From assembly GCF_001042985.1 (NCBI RefSeq), contig NZ_JYKY01000003.1:186001-250000 (forward strand): a DNA stretch of 64,000 nt, given 5' to 3'. The notes beneath the pieces are model-generated. The model was given only the letters and a program-made list of their open reading frames with translations. It did not search any database and was not told where the DNA came from. Origin of the DNA: Pseudomonas lundensis (GTDB lineage: Bacteria; Pseudomonadota; Gammaproteobacteria; Pseudomonadales; Pseudomonadaceae). Shown here in pieces: positions 29,062 to 38,375 of the stretch. The first letter of the stretch is position 1; every line of letters begins with the position of its first letter. Position numbers and translations under genes: made by a program.

Positions 29062-29934
29062 ATGTCCAACTCCACTTTGAACGCAGCCTCCGTCGCCAAC
29101 GCCGCCCGCCGTGGCAGCCCGCTGTCGCGTCGGGTACTGATTGCCTTTGGCTGGTTGTTCTTCGTCGTCTTCCTGCTGTTGCCTCTGCTGATCGTGGTCT
29201 CTCAGGGCCTGAAACTGGGCTTCGGCGCGTTCTTCGACGCCATCCTTGAGCCCGATGCCCTGTCGGCCCTGAAACTGACCGTGATCGCCGTCGCGATTTC
29301 GGTGCCGCTCAACGTGGTCTTCGGCGTCAGTGCGGCCTGGTGCGTGAGCAAATACAGCTTCCGCGGCAAAAGCATCCTCGTCACCCTGATCGACCTGCCG
29401 TTCTCGGTGTCGCCGGTGATCGCCGGTCTGGTCTACGTGCTGATGTTCGGTGCGCAGGGCTTCTTCGGTGAGTGGCTGCAAGACCATGACATCCAGATCG
29501 TGTTCGCACTACCAGGCATCGTGCTGGCGACCATTTTTGTCACCGTGCCCTTCGTGGCGCGCGAACTGATCCCGCTGATGCAGGAGCAGGGCACGCAAGA
29601 AGAAGAAGCCGCACGCCTGCTGGGCGCCAACGGCTGGCAGATGTTCTGGCACGTCACGGTGCCCAATATCAAATGGGGCCTGATCTACGGCGTGGTGCTG
29701 TGTACCGCGCGGGCGATGGGCGAATTCGGTGCAGTGTCGGTGGTGTCCGGGCACATTCGTGGGGTGACCAACACCCTGCCGCTGCACGTCGAGATTCTCT
29801 ACAACGAATACAACCACGTTGCCGCCTTCGCCGTGGCCACCCTGTTGCTGATCCTGGCGCTCTTCATCCTGCTGCTCAAGCAGTGGAGCGAATCCCGTAT
29901 TAACCGCCTGCGCGCCAGCGCCGCAGAGGAATAA
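29062..29934 (+). CDS. cysW: Sulfate ABC transporter permease CysW
   Basis: 290 residues, six membrane helices after a polar N-terminus; the EAA motif is in [19 protein letters not shown]. It partners with CysT. The family segment [19 protein letters not shown] is intact. A 3-base gap separates it from cysA. Confidence 0.95.
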   Translation: MSNSTLNAASVANAARRGSPLSRRVLIAFGWLFFVVFLLLPLLIVVSQGLKLGFGAFFDAILEPDALSALKLTVIAVAISVPLNVVFGVSAAWCVSKYSFRGKSILVTLIDLPFSVSPVIAGLVYVLMFGAQGFFGEWLQDHDIQIVFALPGIVLATIFVTVPFVARELIPLMQEQGTQEEEAARLLGANGWQMFWHVTVPNIKWGLIYGVVLCTARAMGEFGAVSVVSGHIRGVTNTLPLHVEILYNEYNHVAAFAVATLLLILALFILLLKQWSESRINRLRASAAEE

Positions 29935-29937
29935 AGC

Positions 29938-30927
29938 ATGTCGATCGAAGTTCGTAACGTCAGCAAAAACTTCAACGCCTTCAAGGCGCTGGACCGCATC
30001 AATCTGGACATCCAGAGTGGCGAGCTGGTGGCTTTGCTGGGGCCGTCGGGCTGCGGCAAAACCACGTTGCTGCGCATCATTGCCGGCCTGGAAACCCCGG
30101 ACGAAGGCAACATCGTGTTCCACGGCGAAGACGTCTCCGGCCATGACGTGCGTGATCGCAACGTCGGGTTTGTGTTCCAGCATTACGCGCTGTTCCGCCA
30201 CATGACGGTGTTTGACAACGTCGCGTTCGGCCTGCGCATGAAGCCGAAAAAGGAACGCCCGAGCGAAAGCCGGATTGCCGAAAAAGTCCACGAACTGCTG
30301 AACATGGTGCAACTGGACTGGTTATCCGACCGTTACCCGGAGCAACTGTCAGGCGGCCAGCGTCAACGTATTGCCCTGGCCCGCGCCCTGGCGGTTGAGC
30401 CTAAAGTGCTGTTGCTCGACGAACCTTTCGGCGCCCTGGATGCCAAGGTGCGCAAAGAGCTGCGCCGCTGGTTGGCGCGCCTGCACGAAGACATCAACCT
30501 GACATCGGTGTTCGTCACCCACGACCAGGAAGAAGCGATGGAAGTCGCGGACCGCATCGTGGTCATGAACAAAGGCGTGATCGAGCAGATCGGCTCCCCG
30601 GGTGACGTCTATGAAAACCCGGCCAGCGACTTTGTCTACCACTTCCTGGGCGACTCCAACCGCCTGCACATCGGTGAAGACCAACACGTCCTGTTCCGTC
30701 CGCACGAAGTGTCGTTGTCACGCCATGAGATTGAAGAACACCACGCCGCCCAGGTACGCGACATCCGTCCGCTGGGCGCGACCACTCGCGTGACCTTGAA
30801 GGTTGAGGGGCAAAGCGAGTTGATCGAAGTAGAAGTGGTCAAAGACCATGACAGCCTGACCGATCTGACCCGTGGCGAGACGTTGTTCTTCAAACCGAAG
30901 GTGTGGCAGAAACACTCTAGCCTGTAA
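29938..30927 (+). CDS. cysA: Sulfate/thiosulfate import ATPase CysA
   Basis: 329 residues. Walker [10 protein letters not shown] at about 36-44, signature LSGGQRQR, Walker [15 protein letters not shown] and H-loop VTHDQ are all intact. A C-terminal TOBE-like regulatory domain (about 240-325) follows. It powers CysTW and closes the operon; a terminator lies 18 bases after its stop. Confidence 0.96.
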   Translation: MSIEVRNVSKNFNAFKALDRINLDIQSGELVALLGPSGCGKTTLLRIIAGLETPDEGNIVFHGEDVSGHDVRDRNVGFVFQHYALFRHMTVFDNVAFGLRMKPKKERPSESRIAEKVHELLNMVQLDWLSDRYPEQLSGGQRQRIALARALAVEPKVLLLDEPFGALDAKVRKELRRWLARLHEDINLTSVFVTHDQEEAMEVADRIVVMNKGVIEQIGSPGDVYENPASDFVYHFLGDSNRLHIGEDQHVLFRPHEVSLSRHEIEEHHAAQVRDIRPLGATTRVTLKVEGQSELIEVEVVKDHDSLTDLTRGETLFFKPKVWQKHSSL

Positions 30928-30944
30928 CGTTCGCACGCCCCACC

Positions 30945-30979
30945 AAAGCCTGACGTCTCTCGACGCTCAGGCTTTTTTT
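30945..30979 (+). terminator. Rho-independent terminator of the cys operon
   Basis: AAAGCCTGA-CGTC pairs with GACG-c-TCAGGCTTT around TCTC, followed by a run of seven T. Confidence 0.9.
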
Positions 30980-31125
30980 AGGCGCTTGAACACTACTTCT
31001 GCACCTAAACCCCTACAAAACTATCGGCTACTTCTCTCGCAAGTTACCCATCGGCCCCGACATAGCTATCCGACTTTCGCACTTAAAGTCCGCCTCTTCT
31101 CTCACAGCAAGATGCAAGGATTCGC

Positions 31126-31758
31126 ATGAAGGAAAACCGAAGGCCCATCAAGGCACGCGCCTCCAAATGGGCGACGGGCATCACAGATGCCTTGCTCAAA
31201 AGAAATATCTCTCCCAACCAGATTTCAATCGCCAGCGTGGTCTTTGCGTTAGCCGGTGCCAGCCTGTTGATCGTGGACAACGGGGTCATGGGGTCGATCG
31301 CGTGTGCGCTCTTTATTCAACTGCGCCTGCTGTGCAATCTGCTCGATGGCATGGTGGCGATAGAGGGTGGAAAACAATCCAGCCTCGGCAGTCTGTACAA
31401 CGAATTTCCGGATCGCGTGGCCGACAGTGTGCTCATCGTCGGGCTTGGCTATGCCATCGGTTATTCAGACCTTGGATGGTTTGGCGCCCTGGCTGCAGCC
31501 CTGACCGCCTATGTCAGGGTTTTTGGCGGTTCGATTGGCCTCACTCAGTGCTTTAAAGGGCCCATGGCCAAACAGCACCGGATGGCACTGATGACGGGCG
31601 CCCTCTTATTCAATGCGATTGAAACGGCCGTTTATGGCACGCACCTCGCGCTAGTGGCCACCCTGTTCATCATCGTTATCGGCTCGCTTATCACCTGCGG
31701 CACACGAACGCTCGCTATCGTCAGACAGCTAAAGGAAAACGCCCATGTGGATCAGTAA
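31126..31758 (+). CDS. CDP-alcohol phosphatidyltransferase family protein with altered motif
   Basis: 210 residues with about five or six membrane helices, started by ATG 31126 after AAGGA. The CDP-alcohol motif D-G-x2-A-R-x8-G-x3-D-x3-D is present as D74-G75-M-V-A78-I79...G88...N92...D96, so the usual Arg is Ile and one metal-ligand Asp is Asn. The likely catalytic base D96 is kept. Family members transfer a phosphatidyl group from CDP-diacylglycerol to an alcohol. The next two genes supply acyl transfer and CDP-diacylglycerol synthesis, and their starts overlap (14 and 4 bases), so a dedicated lipid pathway is likely. Activity is uncertain given the changed residues. Confidence 0.8.
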   Translation: MKENRRPIKARASKWATGITDALLKRNISPNQISIASVVFALAGASLLIVDNGVMGSIACALFIQLRLLCNLLDGMVAIEGGKQSSLGSLYNEFPDRVADSVLIVGLGYAIGYSDLGWFGALAAALTAYVRVFGGSIGLTQCFKGPMAKQHRMALMTGALLFNAIETAVYGTHLALVATLFIIVIGSLITCGTRTLAIVRQLKENAHVDQ

Positions 31759-32344
31759 CGCTCTGATTTCAGTGCTTCGTGTCCTGATTGGTGTGAACGC
31801 CCGCTGGGAGAGCCCTCCCGACCTGACCCGCCAGCGCATCTATTTCGCCAACCACACCAGCCATATGGACACACTGGCCATCATTGCGGCCCTCCCGCAA
31901 GAGGCTCGCCGTAATGTGAAGCCGGTGGCCGCAGCCGACTATTGGGGCAAGAACGCATTTCTTTCGTACATTTCAAAAAAAGGGCTGAATGCCGTATTGA
32001 TTGAGCGTAAGCCAGACGCCGGTAAACCCGCGCTGGAGCCCATATTCGACGTGCTGCACGCCGGGCACTCCATCATTTTCTTTCCGGAAGGAACGCGCTC
32101 CTGCCAAGCCCTGCCGGGCGATTTCAAATCGGGTCTGTTCCGGTTGAGCGAAACGTTCCCAGATGTCGACCTGGTGCCCGTTTATTTGGAAAACCTTCAT
32201 CGCTCAATGCCTAAAGGCAAACATTTCCCCCTGCCCATTATCTGCACCATCAGGATCGGCAATCCGCTGCCCACCATCGCTGGCGAAGAGAAACAGCTAT
32301 TCCTTGAGCGGGCGCGCGATGCCATCGTGAGGTTATCCAAATGA
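31745..32344 (+). CDS. PlsC-type lysophospholipid acyltransferase
   Basis: 199 residues. The catalytic NHTSHMD (NHx4D) motif near residue 37 and FPEGTRS further on are the standard acyltransferase blocks I and III. It is shorter than PlsC and has only one weak N-terminal hydrophobic stretch, so it is probably membrane-associated. It overlaps the preceding gene by 14 bases and the following by 4. It would acylate a lysophosphatidate-like acceptor to feed the next enzyme (inference). Confidence 0.87.
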   Translation: MWISNALISVLRVLIGVNARWESPPDLTRQRIYFANHTSHMDTLAIIAALPQEARRNVKPVAAADYWGKNAFLSYISKKGLNAVLIERKPDAGKPALEPIFDVLHAGHSIIFFPEGTRSCQALPGDFKSGLFRLSETFPDVDLVPVYLENLHRSMPKGKHFPLPIICTIRIGNPLPTIAGEEKQLFLERARDAIVRLSK

Positions 32345-33285
32345 CATTTGAAACCAAGTTTCTGTGGTTCTTTGCCGGGCTTGCCAGTCTGCTGGTCATC
32401 GCCTCGATCATCGGTCATGTACTGGCCAGGCGCGCGACCACCGAGCATGGCGTGGAAACGGTCGAAAACCTGAATCAGCGTGTGAATGCGTGGTGGGGGA
32501 TGGTGATTGTTTTCTTTACCTCCTACCTGCTCGGCAGTCATGCAACCGTCATTCTTTTCGGTTTCATTTCTCTGTTAGCGCTCCGAGAGTTCATCACGTT
32601 GGCCCCCACCAAAAGAGGCGACCATAACGCGCTGTTTGTCGCCTTTTTCATCCTTATACCGCTGCAATATGTGCTGATCGCTACCCATTGGTATTCGATG
32701 TTTACGCTATTGATCCCGGTGTATGCCTTTCTACTGCTACCCGCGATTGCGGTACTGAGTCAGGACACCGACGGGTTTTTGGAGCGCACGGCAAAAATCC
32801 AGTGGGGGGTGATGATCTGCATTTTCTGCATTAGCCACGCACCCGCGCTGTTAATGCTGGATCTGGAGGGGTTTGAGGGGCAAAACGCGTTGCTGTTGTT
32901 CTATATGGTGTTTGTGGTGCAGATGAGTGATGTCCTGCAGTACGTGTTTGGCAAGCTCTTTGGCAAACACAAAGTCGCGCCACAGGTCAGTCCTTCAAAA
33001 ACCGTTGAGGGTCTGGTGGGCGGCGGTCTGGCGGCGACCCTGATTGGCGGGGGCATGTTTTGGCTGACCCCCTTCAATTTTTGGCAATCACTGTTGATGG
33101 CCTTTGTGATCGTGGTGATGGGGTTTGTCGGCGGGCTGGTCATGTCGGCCATCAAGCGAAGCCTGAGCGCCAAAGATTGGGGCACATTGATCAAAGGCCA
33201 CGGCGGGATGCTCGACAGAATGGACTCGATTTGCTTTGCGGCGCCGATCTTCTTTCACCTGACACGCTACTTCTTCTCGGCCTGA
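32341..33285 (+). CDS. CdsA-like phosphatidate cytidylyltransferase
   Basis: 314 residues with about eight membrane helices. The CDP-DAG synthase signature is clear near the C-terminus: SAIKRSLSAKDWGTLIKGHG followed by GMLDRMDS. It condenses phosphatidate and CTP to CDP-diacylglycerol. This is an extra copy relative to the housekeeping cdsA expected beside the dxr/lpx genes, which are not in this window. Confidence 0.9.
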   Translation: MTFETKFLWFFAGLASLLVIASIIGHVLARRATTEHGVETVENLNQRVNAWWGMVIVFFTSYLLGSHATVILFGFISLLALREFITLAPTKRGDHNALFVAFFILIPLQYVLIATHWYSMFTLLIPVYAFLLLPAIAVLSQDTDGFLERTAKIQWGVMICIFCISHAPALLMLDLEGFEGQNALLLFYMVFVVQMSDVLQYVFGKLFGKHKVAPQVSPSKTVEGLVGGGLAATLIGGGMFWLTPFNFWQSLLMAFVIVVMGFVGGLVMSAIKRSLSAKDWGTLIKGHGGMLDRMDSICFAAPIFFHLTRYFFSA

Positions 33286-33295
33286 AAGCCGCCCG

Positions 33296-33320
33296 GTGGT
33301 CGCACCGCAATAGCGACCAC
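33296..33320. terminator. Hairpin between convergent cdsA-like gene and yheV
   Basis: GTGGTCGC pairs with GCGACCAC around a 9-base loop. No T run follows on either strand, so termination may be weak or Rho-assisted. Confidence 0.4.
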
Positions 33321-33333
33321 AGGGCGTTTGGCG

Positions 33334-33612
33334 TTAAGGCTTTTTCAACTTCGGATTGGGAAAGAATTGCACCGCCTGAACCTTGGGATCAGGCGTTTTA
33401 TTCAAGGCCGAGGTATTGACCCGCGTCCCCAATTCCTTGGGTATCGACAGGCCTTGCTCATTCAAGGTGTCCGAATAACCGCATGCCACACATTCGCGGT
33501 GTGGCACGTCGTTTTCATTCCACATCATCAATTTGTCAGGCTCGCTGCACGCCGGGCAAACTGCCCCGGCGATAAAGCGTTTTTTGGTTTTGATCACGGG
33601 TGCATCGCTCAT
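33334..33612 (-). CDS. YheV family zinc-ribbon protein
   Basis: 92 residues. Two CxxC pairs (CPACSEPDKLMMW and CVACGYSD) form a zinc ribbon. The gene overlaps the prlC stop by 4 bases, the usual prlC-yheV pairing. Role unknown. Confidence 0.85.
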   Translation of the reverse strand: MSDAPVIKTKKRFIAGAVCPACSEPDKLMMWNENDVPHRECVACGYSDTLNEQGLSIPKELGTRVNTSALNKTPDPKVQAVQFFPNPKLKKP

Positions 33613-35660
33613 GCTGCCGAACCCTCGGTCAGGCCGCTGTGACGCAACAGCGCGTCAATCGATGGCTCACGGCCACGGAAATCCTTGAACAGCTCCATCG
33701 GCGCTTTGGAGCCCCCGCGGGCCAGAATCGCCTGACGGAATGCCTTGCCGGTGTGCGGGTTGAACACGCCTTCTTCTTCAAAGCGCGAGAACGCGTCCGC
33801 CGACAGCACTTCGGCCCACTTGTAGCTGTAATAGCCCGCCGCGTAACCGCCCGCGAAGATGTGCGCAAAACTGTTCGGGAAGCGGTTATACGCCGGTGGG
33901 CGCATGACCGAAACCTCATCGCGGATGCCGTCGAGCACTTGAGCCACGCTGCGGCCGTCACCGTGGGTAGCGTGCAGTTCGAAGTCGAACAGCGAGAATT
34001 CCAGCTGGCGAACCATCATCAGGCCGGACTGGAAATTCTTGGCCGCGAGCATTTTTTGCAGCAAGTCTTGCGGCAAAGCTTCGCCGGTTTCGTAGTGACC
34101 GGAAATCAGCGCCAGGCCTTCAGGCTCCCAGCACCAGTTTTCCATGAACTGACTCGGCAGCTCGACCGCATCCCACGCCACGCCATTGATGCCGGACACG
34201 CCCGAGTGTTCGATCTCGGTCAGCATGTGGTGCAAGCCGTGACCGAACTCGTGGAACAGGGTGGTCACTTCGTCGTGTGTCAGCAAAGCAGGCTTGCCCG
34301 CCACTGCCGGGGTGAAGTTGCACACCAGGTTCGCCACCGGGCTTTGCAACACGCCAGCCGCCGTGCGGCGACGATCGCGGGCGCCGTCCATCCACGCACC
34401 GCCGCGCTTGTTGGCGCGGGCGTACAGGTCAAAGAAGAAACGCCCGATGTGCTGGCCGTTTTCCTTGATTTCAAACAGGCGAACGTCCGGGTGCCAGGTG
34501 TCGAAACCTTTGAGTTCAACGATGTCGATGCCGTACAGGGTATGCACGATGTCGAACAGGCCCTTGAGCACTTTGTCGATCGGGAAGTAAGCGCGCAGGG
34601 TTTCCTGAGACACGCTGTAGCGCTGCTCGCGCAGCTTCTCGCCGAAGAATCCGGTGTCCCAGCTTTTGAGTTCCGGGCAGCCCTGTTCGGCGGCATAGGC
34701 TTGCAGCTGCTCCAGGTCACGCGCGGCAAACGGCTTGCTGCGCTTGGCCAGATCACGCAGGAAGGTCAGCACCTGGTCCGGGGTCTCGGCCATTTTGGTG
34801 GCCAGGCTCAGCTCGGCAAAACTGCCGAAGCCCAGCAATTGCGCCAACTCCTGGCGCAGGTCGAGGATTTCTTCCATCACCGGGCCGTTATCGAACGTAC
34901 CGGCATTCGGGCCTTGATCCGATGCGCGGGTGCAGTACGCCGCGTAGACTTCTTCGCGCAGCGCGCGGTCTTCGGCGTAGGTCATGACTGGGTAGTAGCT
35001 CGGGAATTCGAGGGTAATCAGCCAGCCGTCCAGCCCTTTGGCTTGAGCCGCTGCCGCCATTTGCGCCTTGGCCGACTCGGTCAGGCCCGCCAGGGCCGCT
35101 TCGTCAGTGATGTGCTTGGTCCAGGCTTGCGTGGCATCCAGCAGTTGGTTGGAAAACTTGCTGCCCAGCTCGGACAGCTTGCTCTGCACCTCGGCGTAGC
35201 GCTTTTGCTTGTCGTGCGGCAGGTCGATACCCGACAGACGGAAATCGCGCAGCGAGTGCTCCAGAATGGTCAGTTGCGCCTGATCGAAGTCAGCGACGTG
35301 CGGGCTGTGCGCGAGGGCTTCGAACGCTTGGAACAGCTCGCGGTTCTGGCCCATCTCGGTCGAATAGGCACTCAAGGCAGGCAAACATGCCTCGTAGGCA
35401 GCCCGCAGTTCGGCGCTGTTACACACGGCATTGAGGTGGCTGACCGGGCTCCAGGCAGCGCCCAGCCGGTCGTTCAGCTCATCCATGGCCAGCACCAGAC
35501 CTTCCCATGTCGGGTTTTGGCCTTGGTCTTGAAGAATTTTTTCGATGCCGGCGCGGTTGTCAGCGAGGATCTGCTCGATGGCCGGCTGCACGTGCTCAGG
35601 ACGGATCGCCGAGAACGGCGGCAGGTCGTAGGGCTGCAATAGAGGGTTGTTCTCGCTCAC
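33609..35660 (-). CDS. prlC: Oligopeptidase A (M3 metallopeptidase)
   Basis: 683 residues from GTG 35660, chosen because the family starts close to SENNPLLQPYDLPPFS and AAGGTG lies upstream; ATG 35687 would add nine residues. The zinc site HEFGHGLHH is intact. A cytosolic endopeptidase that degrades free signal peptides and short oligopeptides. It is divergent from the carbonic anhydrase gene and followed by yheV. Confidence 0.94.
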   Translation of the reverse strand: MSENNPLLQPYDLPPFSAIRPEHVQPAIEQILADNRAGIEKILQDQGQNPTWEGLVLAMDELNDRLGAAWSPVSHLNAVCNSAELRAAYEACLPALSAYSTEMGQNRELFQAFEALAHSPHVADFDQAQLTILEHSLRDFRLSGIDLPHDKQKRYAEVQSKLSELGSKFSNQLLDATQAWTKHITDEAALAGLTESAKAQMAAAAQAKGLDGWLITLEFPSYYPVMTYAEDRALREEVYAAYCTRASDQGPNAGTFDNGPVMEEILDLRQELAQLLGFGSFAELSLATKMAETPDQVLTFLRDLAKRSKPFAARDLEQLQAYAAEQGCPELKSWDTGFFGEKLREQRYSVSQETLRAYFPIDKVLKGLFDIVHTLYGIDIVELKGFDTWHPDVRLFEIKENGQHIGRFFFDLYARANKRGGAWMDGARDRRRTAAGVLQSPVANLVCNFTPAVAGKPALLTHDEVTTLFHEFGHGLHHMLTEIEHSGVSGINGVAWDAVELPSQFMENWCWEPEGLALISGHYETGEALPQDLLQKMLAAKNFQSGLMMVRQLEFSLFDFELHATHGDGRSVAQVLDGIRDEVSVMRPPAYNRFPNSFAHIFAGGYAAGYYSYKWAEVLSADAFSRFEEEGVFNPHTGKAFRQAILARGGSKAPMELFKDFRGREPSIDALLRHSGLTEGSAA

Positions 35661-35762
35661 GTTAAGCACCTTGGCTGGAAGAAACATTGGGCCATCTTAA
35701 TTACAATCGCCGCAGTCCGCAGCCCTGTGACGCCCTATTACTGCTAAAGAAGGAAGCTATTT

Positions 35763-36311
35763 GTGTCCATCCGTCCGTTCCAGCAGCACACCCCCGCATT
35801 GGGCGAACGCGCCTTCGTTGACCGTTCGGCCGTGGTGATCGGCGATGTCGAGATCGGCGCCGACAGCTCCGTCTGGCCACTGACCGTAATTCGCGGCGAC
35901 ATGCACCGCATCCGTATCGGCGCGCGCACCAGCGTGCAAGACGGCTGCGTGCTGCACATCACCCACGCCGGGCCGTTCAACCCCGACGGGTTCCCGCTGC
36001 TGATCGGGGACGACGTGACCATCGCGCACAAAGTCATGCTGCATGGCTGTACCGTGGGCAACCGCGTGCTGATCGGCATGGGCAGCATCGTGATGGACGG
36101 CGCCGTCATTGAGGACGATGTCATCGTGGGCGCAGGCAGCCTGGTGCCACCCGGCAAGCGTCTGGACAGCGGTTTTCTGTACGTTGGCAGCCCGGTCAGG
36201 CCAGTGCGTGCGCTGACCGACAAGGAAAAGGCCTTCTTCACCTACAGCGCTGGCAACTACGTCAAACTCAAGGACCAACACTTGGCCGAAGGCTACCACC
36301 AGCCGGTTTGA
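35763..36311 (+). CDS. Gamma-type carbonic anhydrase family protein (YrdA-like)
   Basis: 182 residues from GTG 35763 after GAAGGAAG. A left-handed beta-helix of hexapeptide repeats fills most of the protein (for example VVIGDVEIG, CTVGNRVLIGMGSIVMDGAVI). Metal-binding histidines appear in LHITHAG and IAHKVMLHG. Many members bind zinc and are weakly active or inactive as carbonic anhydrases. Divergent from prlC. Confidence 0.9.
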   Translation: MSIRPFQQHTPALGERAFVDRSAVVIGDVEIGADSSVWPLTVIRGDMHRIRIGARTSVQDGCVLHITHAGPFNPDGFPLLIGDDVTIAHKVMLHGCTVGNRVLIGMGSIVMDGAVIEDDVIVGAGSLVPPGKRLDSGFLYVGSPVRPVRALTDKEKAFFTYSAGNYVKLKDQHLAEGYHQPV

Positions 36312-36343
36312 GCCTCTTCAAGATCACGGCTTAGGAGCCTTGC

Positions 36344-36988
36344 ATGCATTACCAAAACGTATTGTTCGACCTTGATGGCACGTTGACTGACCCGCGAGAA
36401 GGCATTACCCGTTCAATTCAGTACGGCCTGAGCAAAATGGGCATCGACGAACCTGACCTGAGCAAACTGGAACACTTCATTGGCCCGCCTTTGCTGCAAG
36501 CGTTCATGGCCACCTATGGCTTTGACGAGGCCCGTGCCTGGGAAGCCATGGGCTTTTACCGCGAGCGGTTTGCCGTGACCGGGCTGTATGAAAACCACGT
36601 GTTTGACGGTGTGACGCCGTTGCTGGAAGAGCTGGTCGACCAAGGTCGACAGCTGTTTATCGCCACCTCCAAGCCGCAAGTGTATGCCCGCGAAATCGCG
36701 CGTCACTTTGACTTCGCCCGCCACTTCAAAGTGATTTACGGCAGCGAGCTGGACGGCACGCGCACCCATAAAGTCGAGCTGATCCGCCACTTGCTGACCG
36801 AGCAAGGCCTCGACCCGGCCCAGACCTTGATGATCGGCGACCGCAAGCACGACCTGATCGGCGCCCGGGAAAATGGCCTGGATGCCGCCGCCGTTGGGTA
36901 TGGCTTTGGCAGTTTTGAAGAGCTGAGCGCGTTCGCGCCCACGTACCACTTCCAGACCCTGGCGCAACTGCATCAGGCGTTCAGGTAA
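36344..36988 (+). CDS. HAD-superfamily hydrolase, phosphoglycolate phosphatase-like
   Basis: 214 residues. Motif I DLDGTLTD starts at residue 9, motif II ATSKPQ, motif IV MIGDRKHDLIGA. The C1-type helical cap (about 20-80) fits the Gph/PpaX group. Substrate not determinable. It follows the carbonic anhydrase gene by 32 bases in the same direction. Confidence 0.88.
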   Translation: MHYQNVLFDLDGTLTDPREGITRSIQYGLSKMGIDEPDLSKLEHFIGPPLLQAFMATYGFDEARAWEAMGFYRERFAVTGLYENHVFDGVTPLLEELVDQGRQLFIATSKPQVYAREIARHFDFARHFKVIYGSELDGTRTHKVELIRHLLTEQGLDPAQTLMIGDRKHDLIGARENGLDAAAVGYGFGSFEELSAFAPTYHFQTLAQLHQAFR

Positions 36989-37033
36989 AGGCGCTGCCGA
37001 GGTTGGGCGGGGGGGCAGGCCCCGCTCAACGCA

Positions 37034-37513
37034 TCAGCGGCTGCGTTGCTCGATCGCCTGCTGCAAATCCTTGCGCCAGCCCAGCAAAAAGCCCAATTCA
37101 ACCACGACAAACAAAGGGCCGACGATCAACCCGGTCACGTCATCGATGAACGCCGGTTTGCGGCCTTCGTAGTAATGCCCCACGAACTGAATCACCCACC
37201 CCAGCACAAACAAGCCGACGCCCCAGCCCAGCCACAGCCCCGTGCTCAGGGCGGCGAGCCGATAACCGAGCCACACCGCCACCCCCATCAATACCGTCAT
37301 CAGCAACCCGAGCCGTCGCTCAAGTCGCAGATAAAACACCGCGCAGGCCACCATCAGCACCAACGCTGGCGAGATGGCGGCCCACTGCGGGCGTGACAGC
37401 AGCGTCGCCACCGCAATCACGATCAGCGGAATGCCGACAAAGTGGCTCAGGATATTGCGCGTATCGCGGTGATACGCGGCGTACTGGCTCAAATGCTCGA
37501 CGAGGGTTTTCAT
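37034..37513 (-). CDS. Mpo1/DUF962 family membrane protein
   Basis: 159 residues from ATG 37513. The conserved YHRDTRNILSHFVGIP and GHYYEGRKPAF segments hold the histidines of the family, and three or four membrane helices are visible. Yeast Mpo1 is an iron-dependent dioxygenase in 2-hydroxy-fatty-acid breakdown, and the histidines support metal binding. The bacterial role is unproven. It lies 46 bases after the ATPase gene on the same strand. Confidence 0.85.
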   Translation of the reverse strand: MKTLVEHLSQYAAYHRDTRNILSHFVGIPLIVIAVATLLSRPQWAAISPALVLMVACAVFYLRLERRLGLLMTVLMGVAVWLGYRLAALSTGLWLGWGVGLFVLGWVIQFVGHYYEGRKPAFIDDVTGLIVGPLFVVVELGFLLGWRKDLQQAIEQRSR

Positions 37514-37559
37514 GGCGCCGCCTTTGGGATGAACGATCAACCCAGTGTAGGCGCTTGCC

Positions 37560-38375
37560 TCACACCGCGATAAAGGCCAAGCGCACATCACGCACCTGAA
37601 TGGGCGCAACCGGCGTGTAGTGATCCGCGTGGGTCAGCTCATGCAGCAGCTCTTCGCGCAGTTGATGAAACGCAAAGCTGGCGCGTTGACGCGGGTGCGG
37701 CAGGTCAACGTTGACCACCTGTTTGATCCGGCCCGGACGCGGCTCAAGCACCACCACGCGGTCAGCCAAAAATATCGCTTCTTCCACGTCGTGGGTCACC
37801 AGCACCGTGGTGATTTTCGCCCGTGCCCGAATTGCCAGCAGCTCATCCTGCATGTGCTGACGGGTCAGGGCATCCAGCGCGCCGAACGGCTCGTCCAGCA
37901 GCAGAATCCGTGGGCTGGCCACCAACCCGCGAGCAATCGCCACACGTTGCGCCATGCCGCCCGACAACTGATGCGGAAGGGCGCGGGCGAAATCCGTCAA
38001 ACCCACCAATTCGATGAACGCCGCCACCCGCTGACGGCGCTCCACGGGGCTGAGCGCTTCGTTGACCAGCCCCAGGCCGATGTTGTCCTCCACGCTGAGC
38101 CACGGGAACAACCGGTGCTCCTGAAACACAATCCCGCGTTCACTGCCCACGCCCGTGACCGGCTTGCCATCGACTTCAATCGTGCCGTGAAAGTCGGTGT
38201 CCAGCCCCACCAGCAGGCGCAGCAAAGTCGACTTGCCGCAGCCACTGGACCCGACGATGGCGACAAACTCACCTTCAGCGATCTGCACGTTGAAATCACG
38301 GATGGCTTCCAGTGCCGCGCCATCCACTTCGAAGGTTTTGCCCACGTGGTTAAAACTGACAATCGGTGCGTTCAT
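37560..38375 (-). CDS. atsC: ABC ATPase for sulfate esters/sulfonates (AtsC/SsuB type)
   Basis: 271 residues from ATG 38375; a longer frame to 38810 overlaps the permease. Walker A GSSGCGKST, signature LSGGMAQR, Walker [13 protein letters not shown] and H-loop VTHDVEEA match the nitrate/sulfonate/taurine importer group. The ATG overlaps the permease stop by 4 bases. The divergent binding protein and AtsK dioxygenase argue for an Ats-type importer. Confidence 0.85.
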   Translation of the reverse strand: MNAPIVSFNHVGKTFEVDGAALEAIRDFNVQIAEGEFVAIVGSSGCGKSTLLRLLVGLDTDFHGTIEVDGKPVTGVGSERGIVFQEHRLFPWLSVEDNIGLGLVNEALSPVERRQRVAAFIELVGLTDFARALPHQLSGGMAQRVAIARGLVASPRILLLDEPFGALDALTRQHMQDELLAIRARAKITTVLVTHDVEEAIFLADRVVVLEPRPGRIKQVVNVDLPHPRQRASFAFHQLREELLHELTHADHYTPVAPIQVRDVRLAFIAV

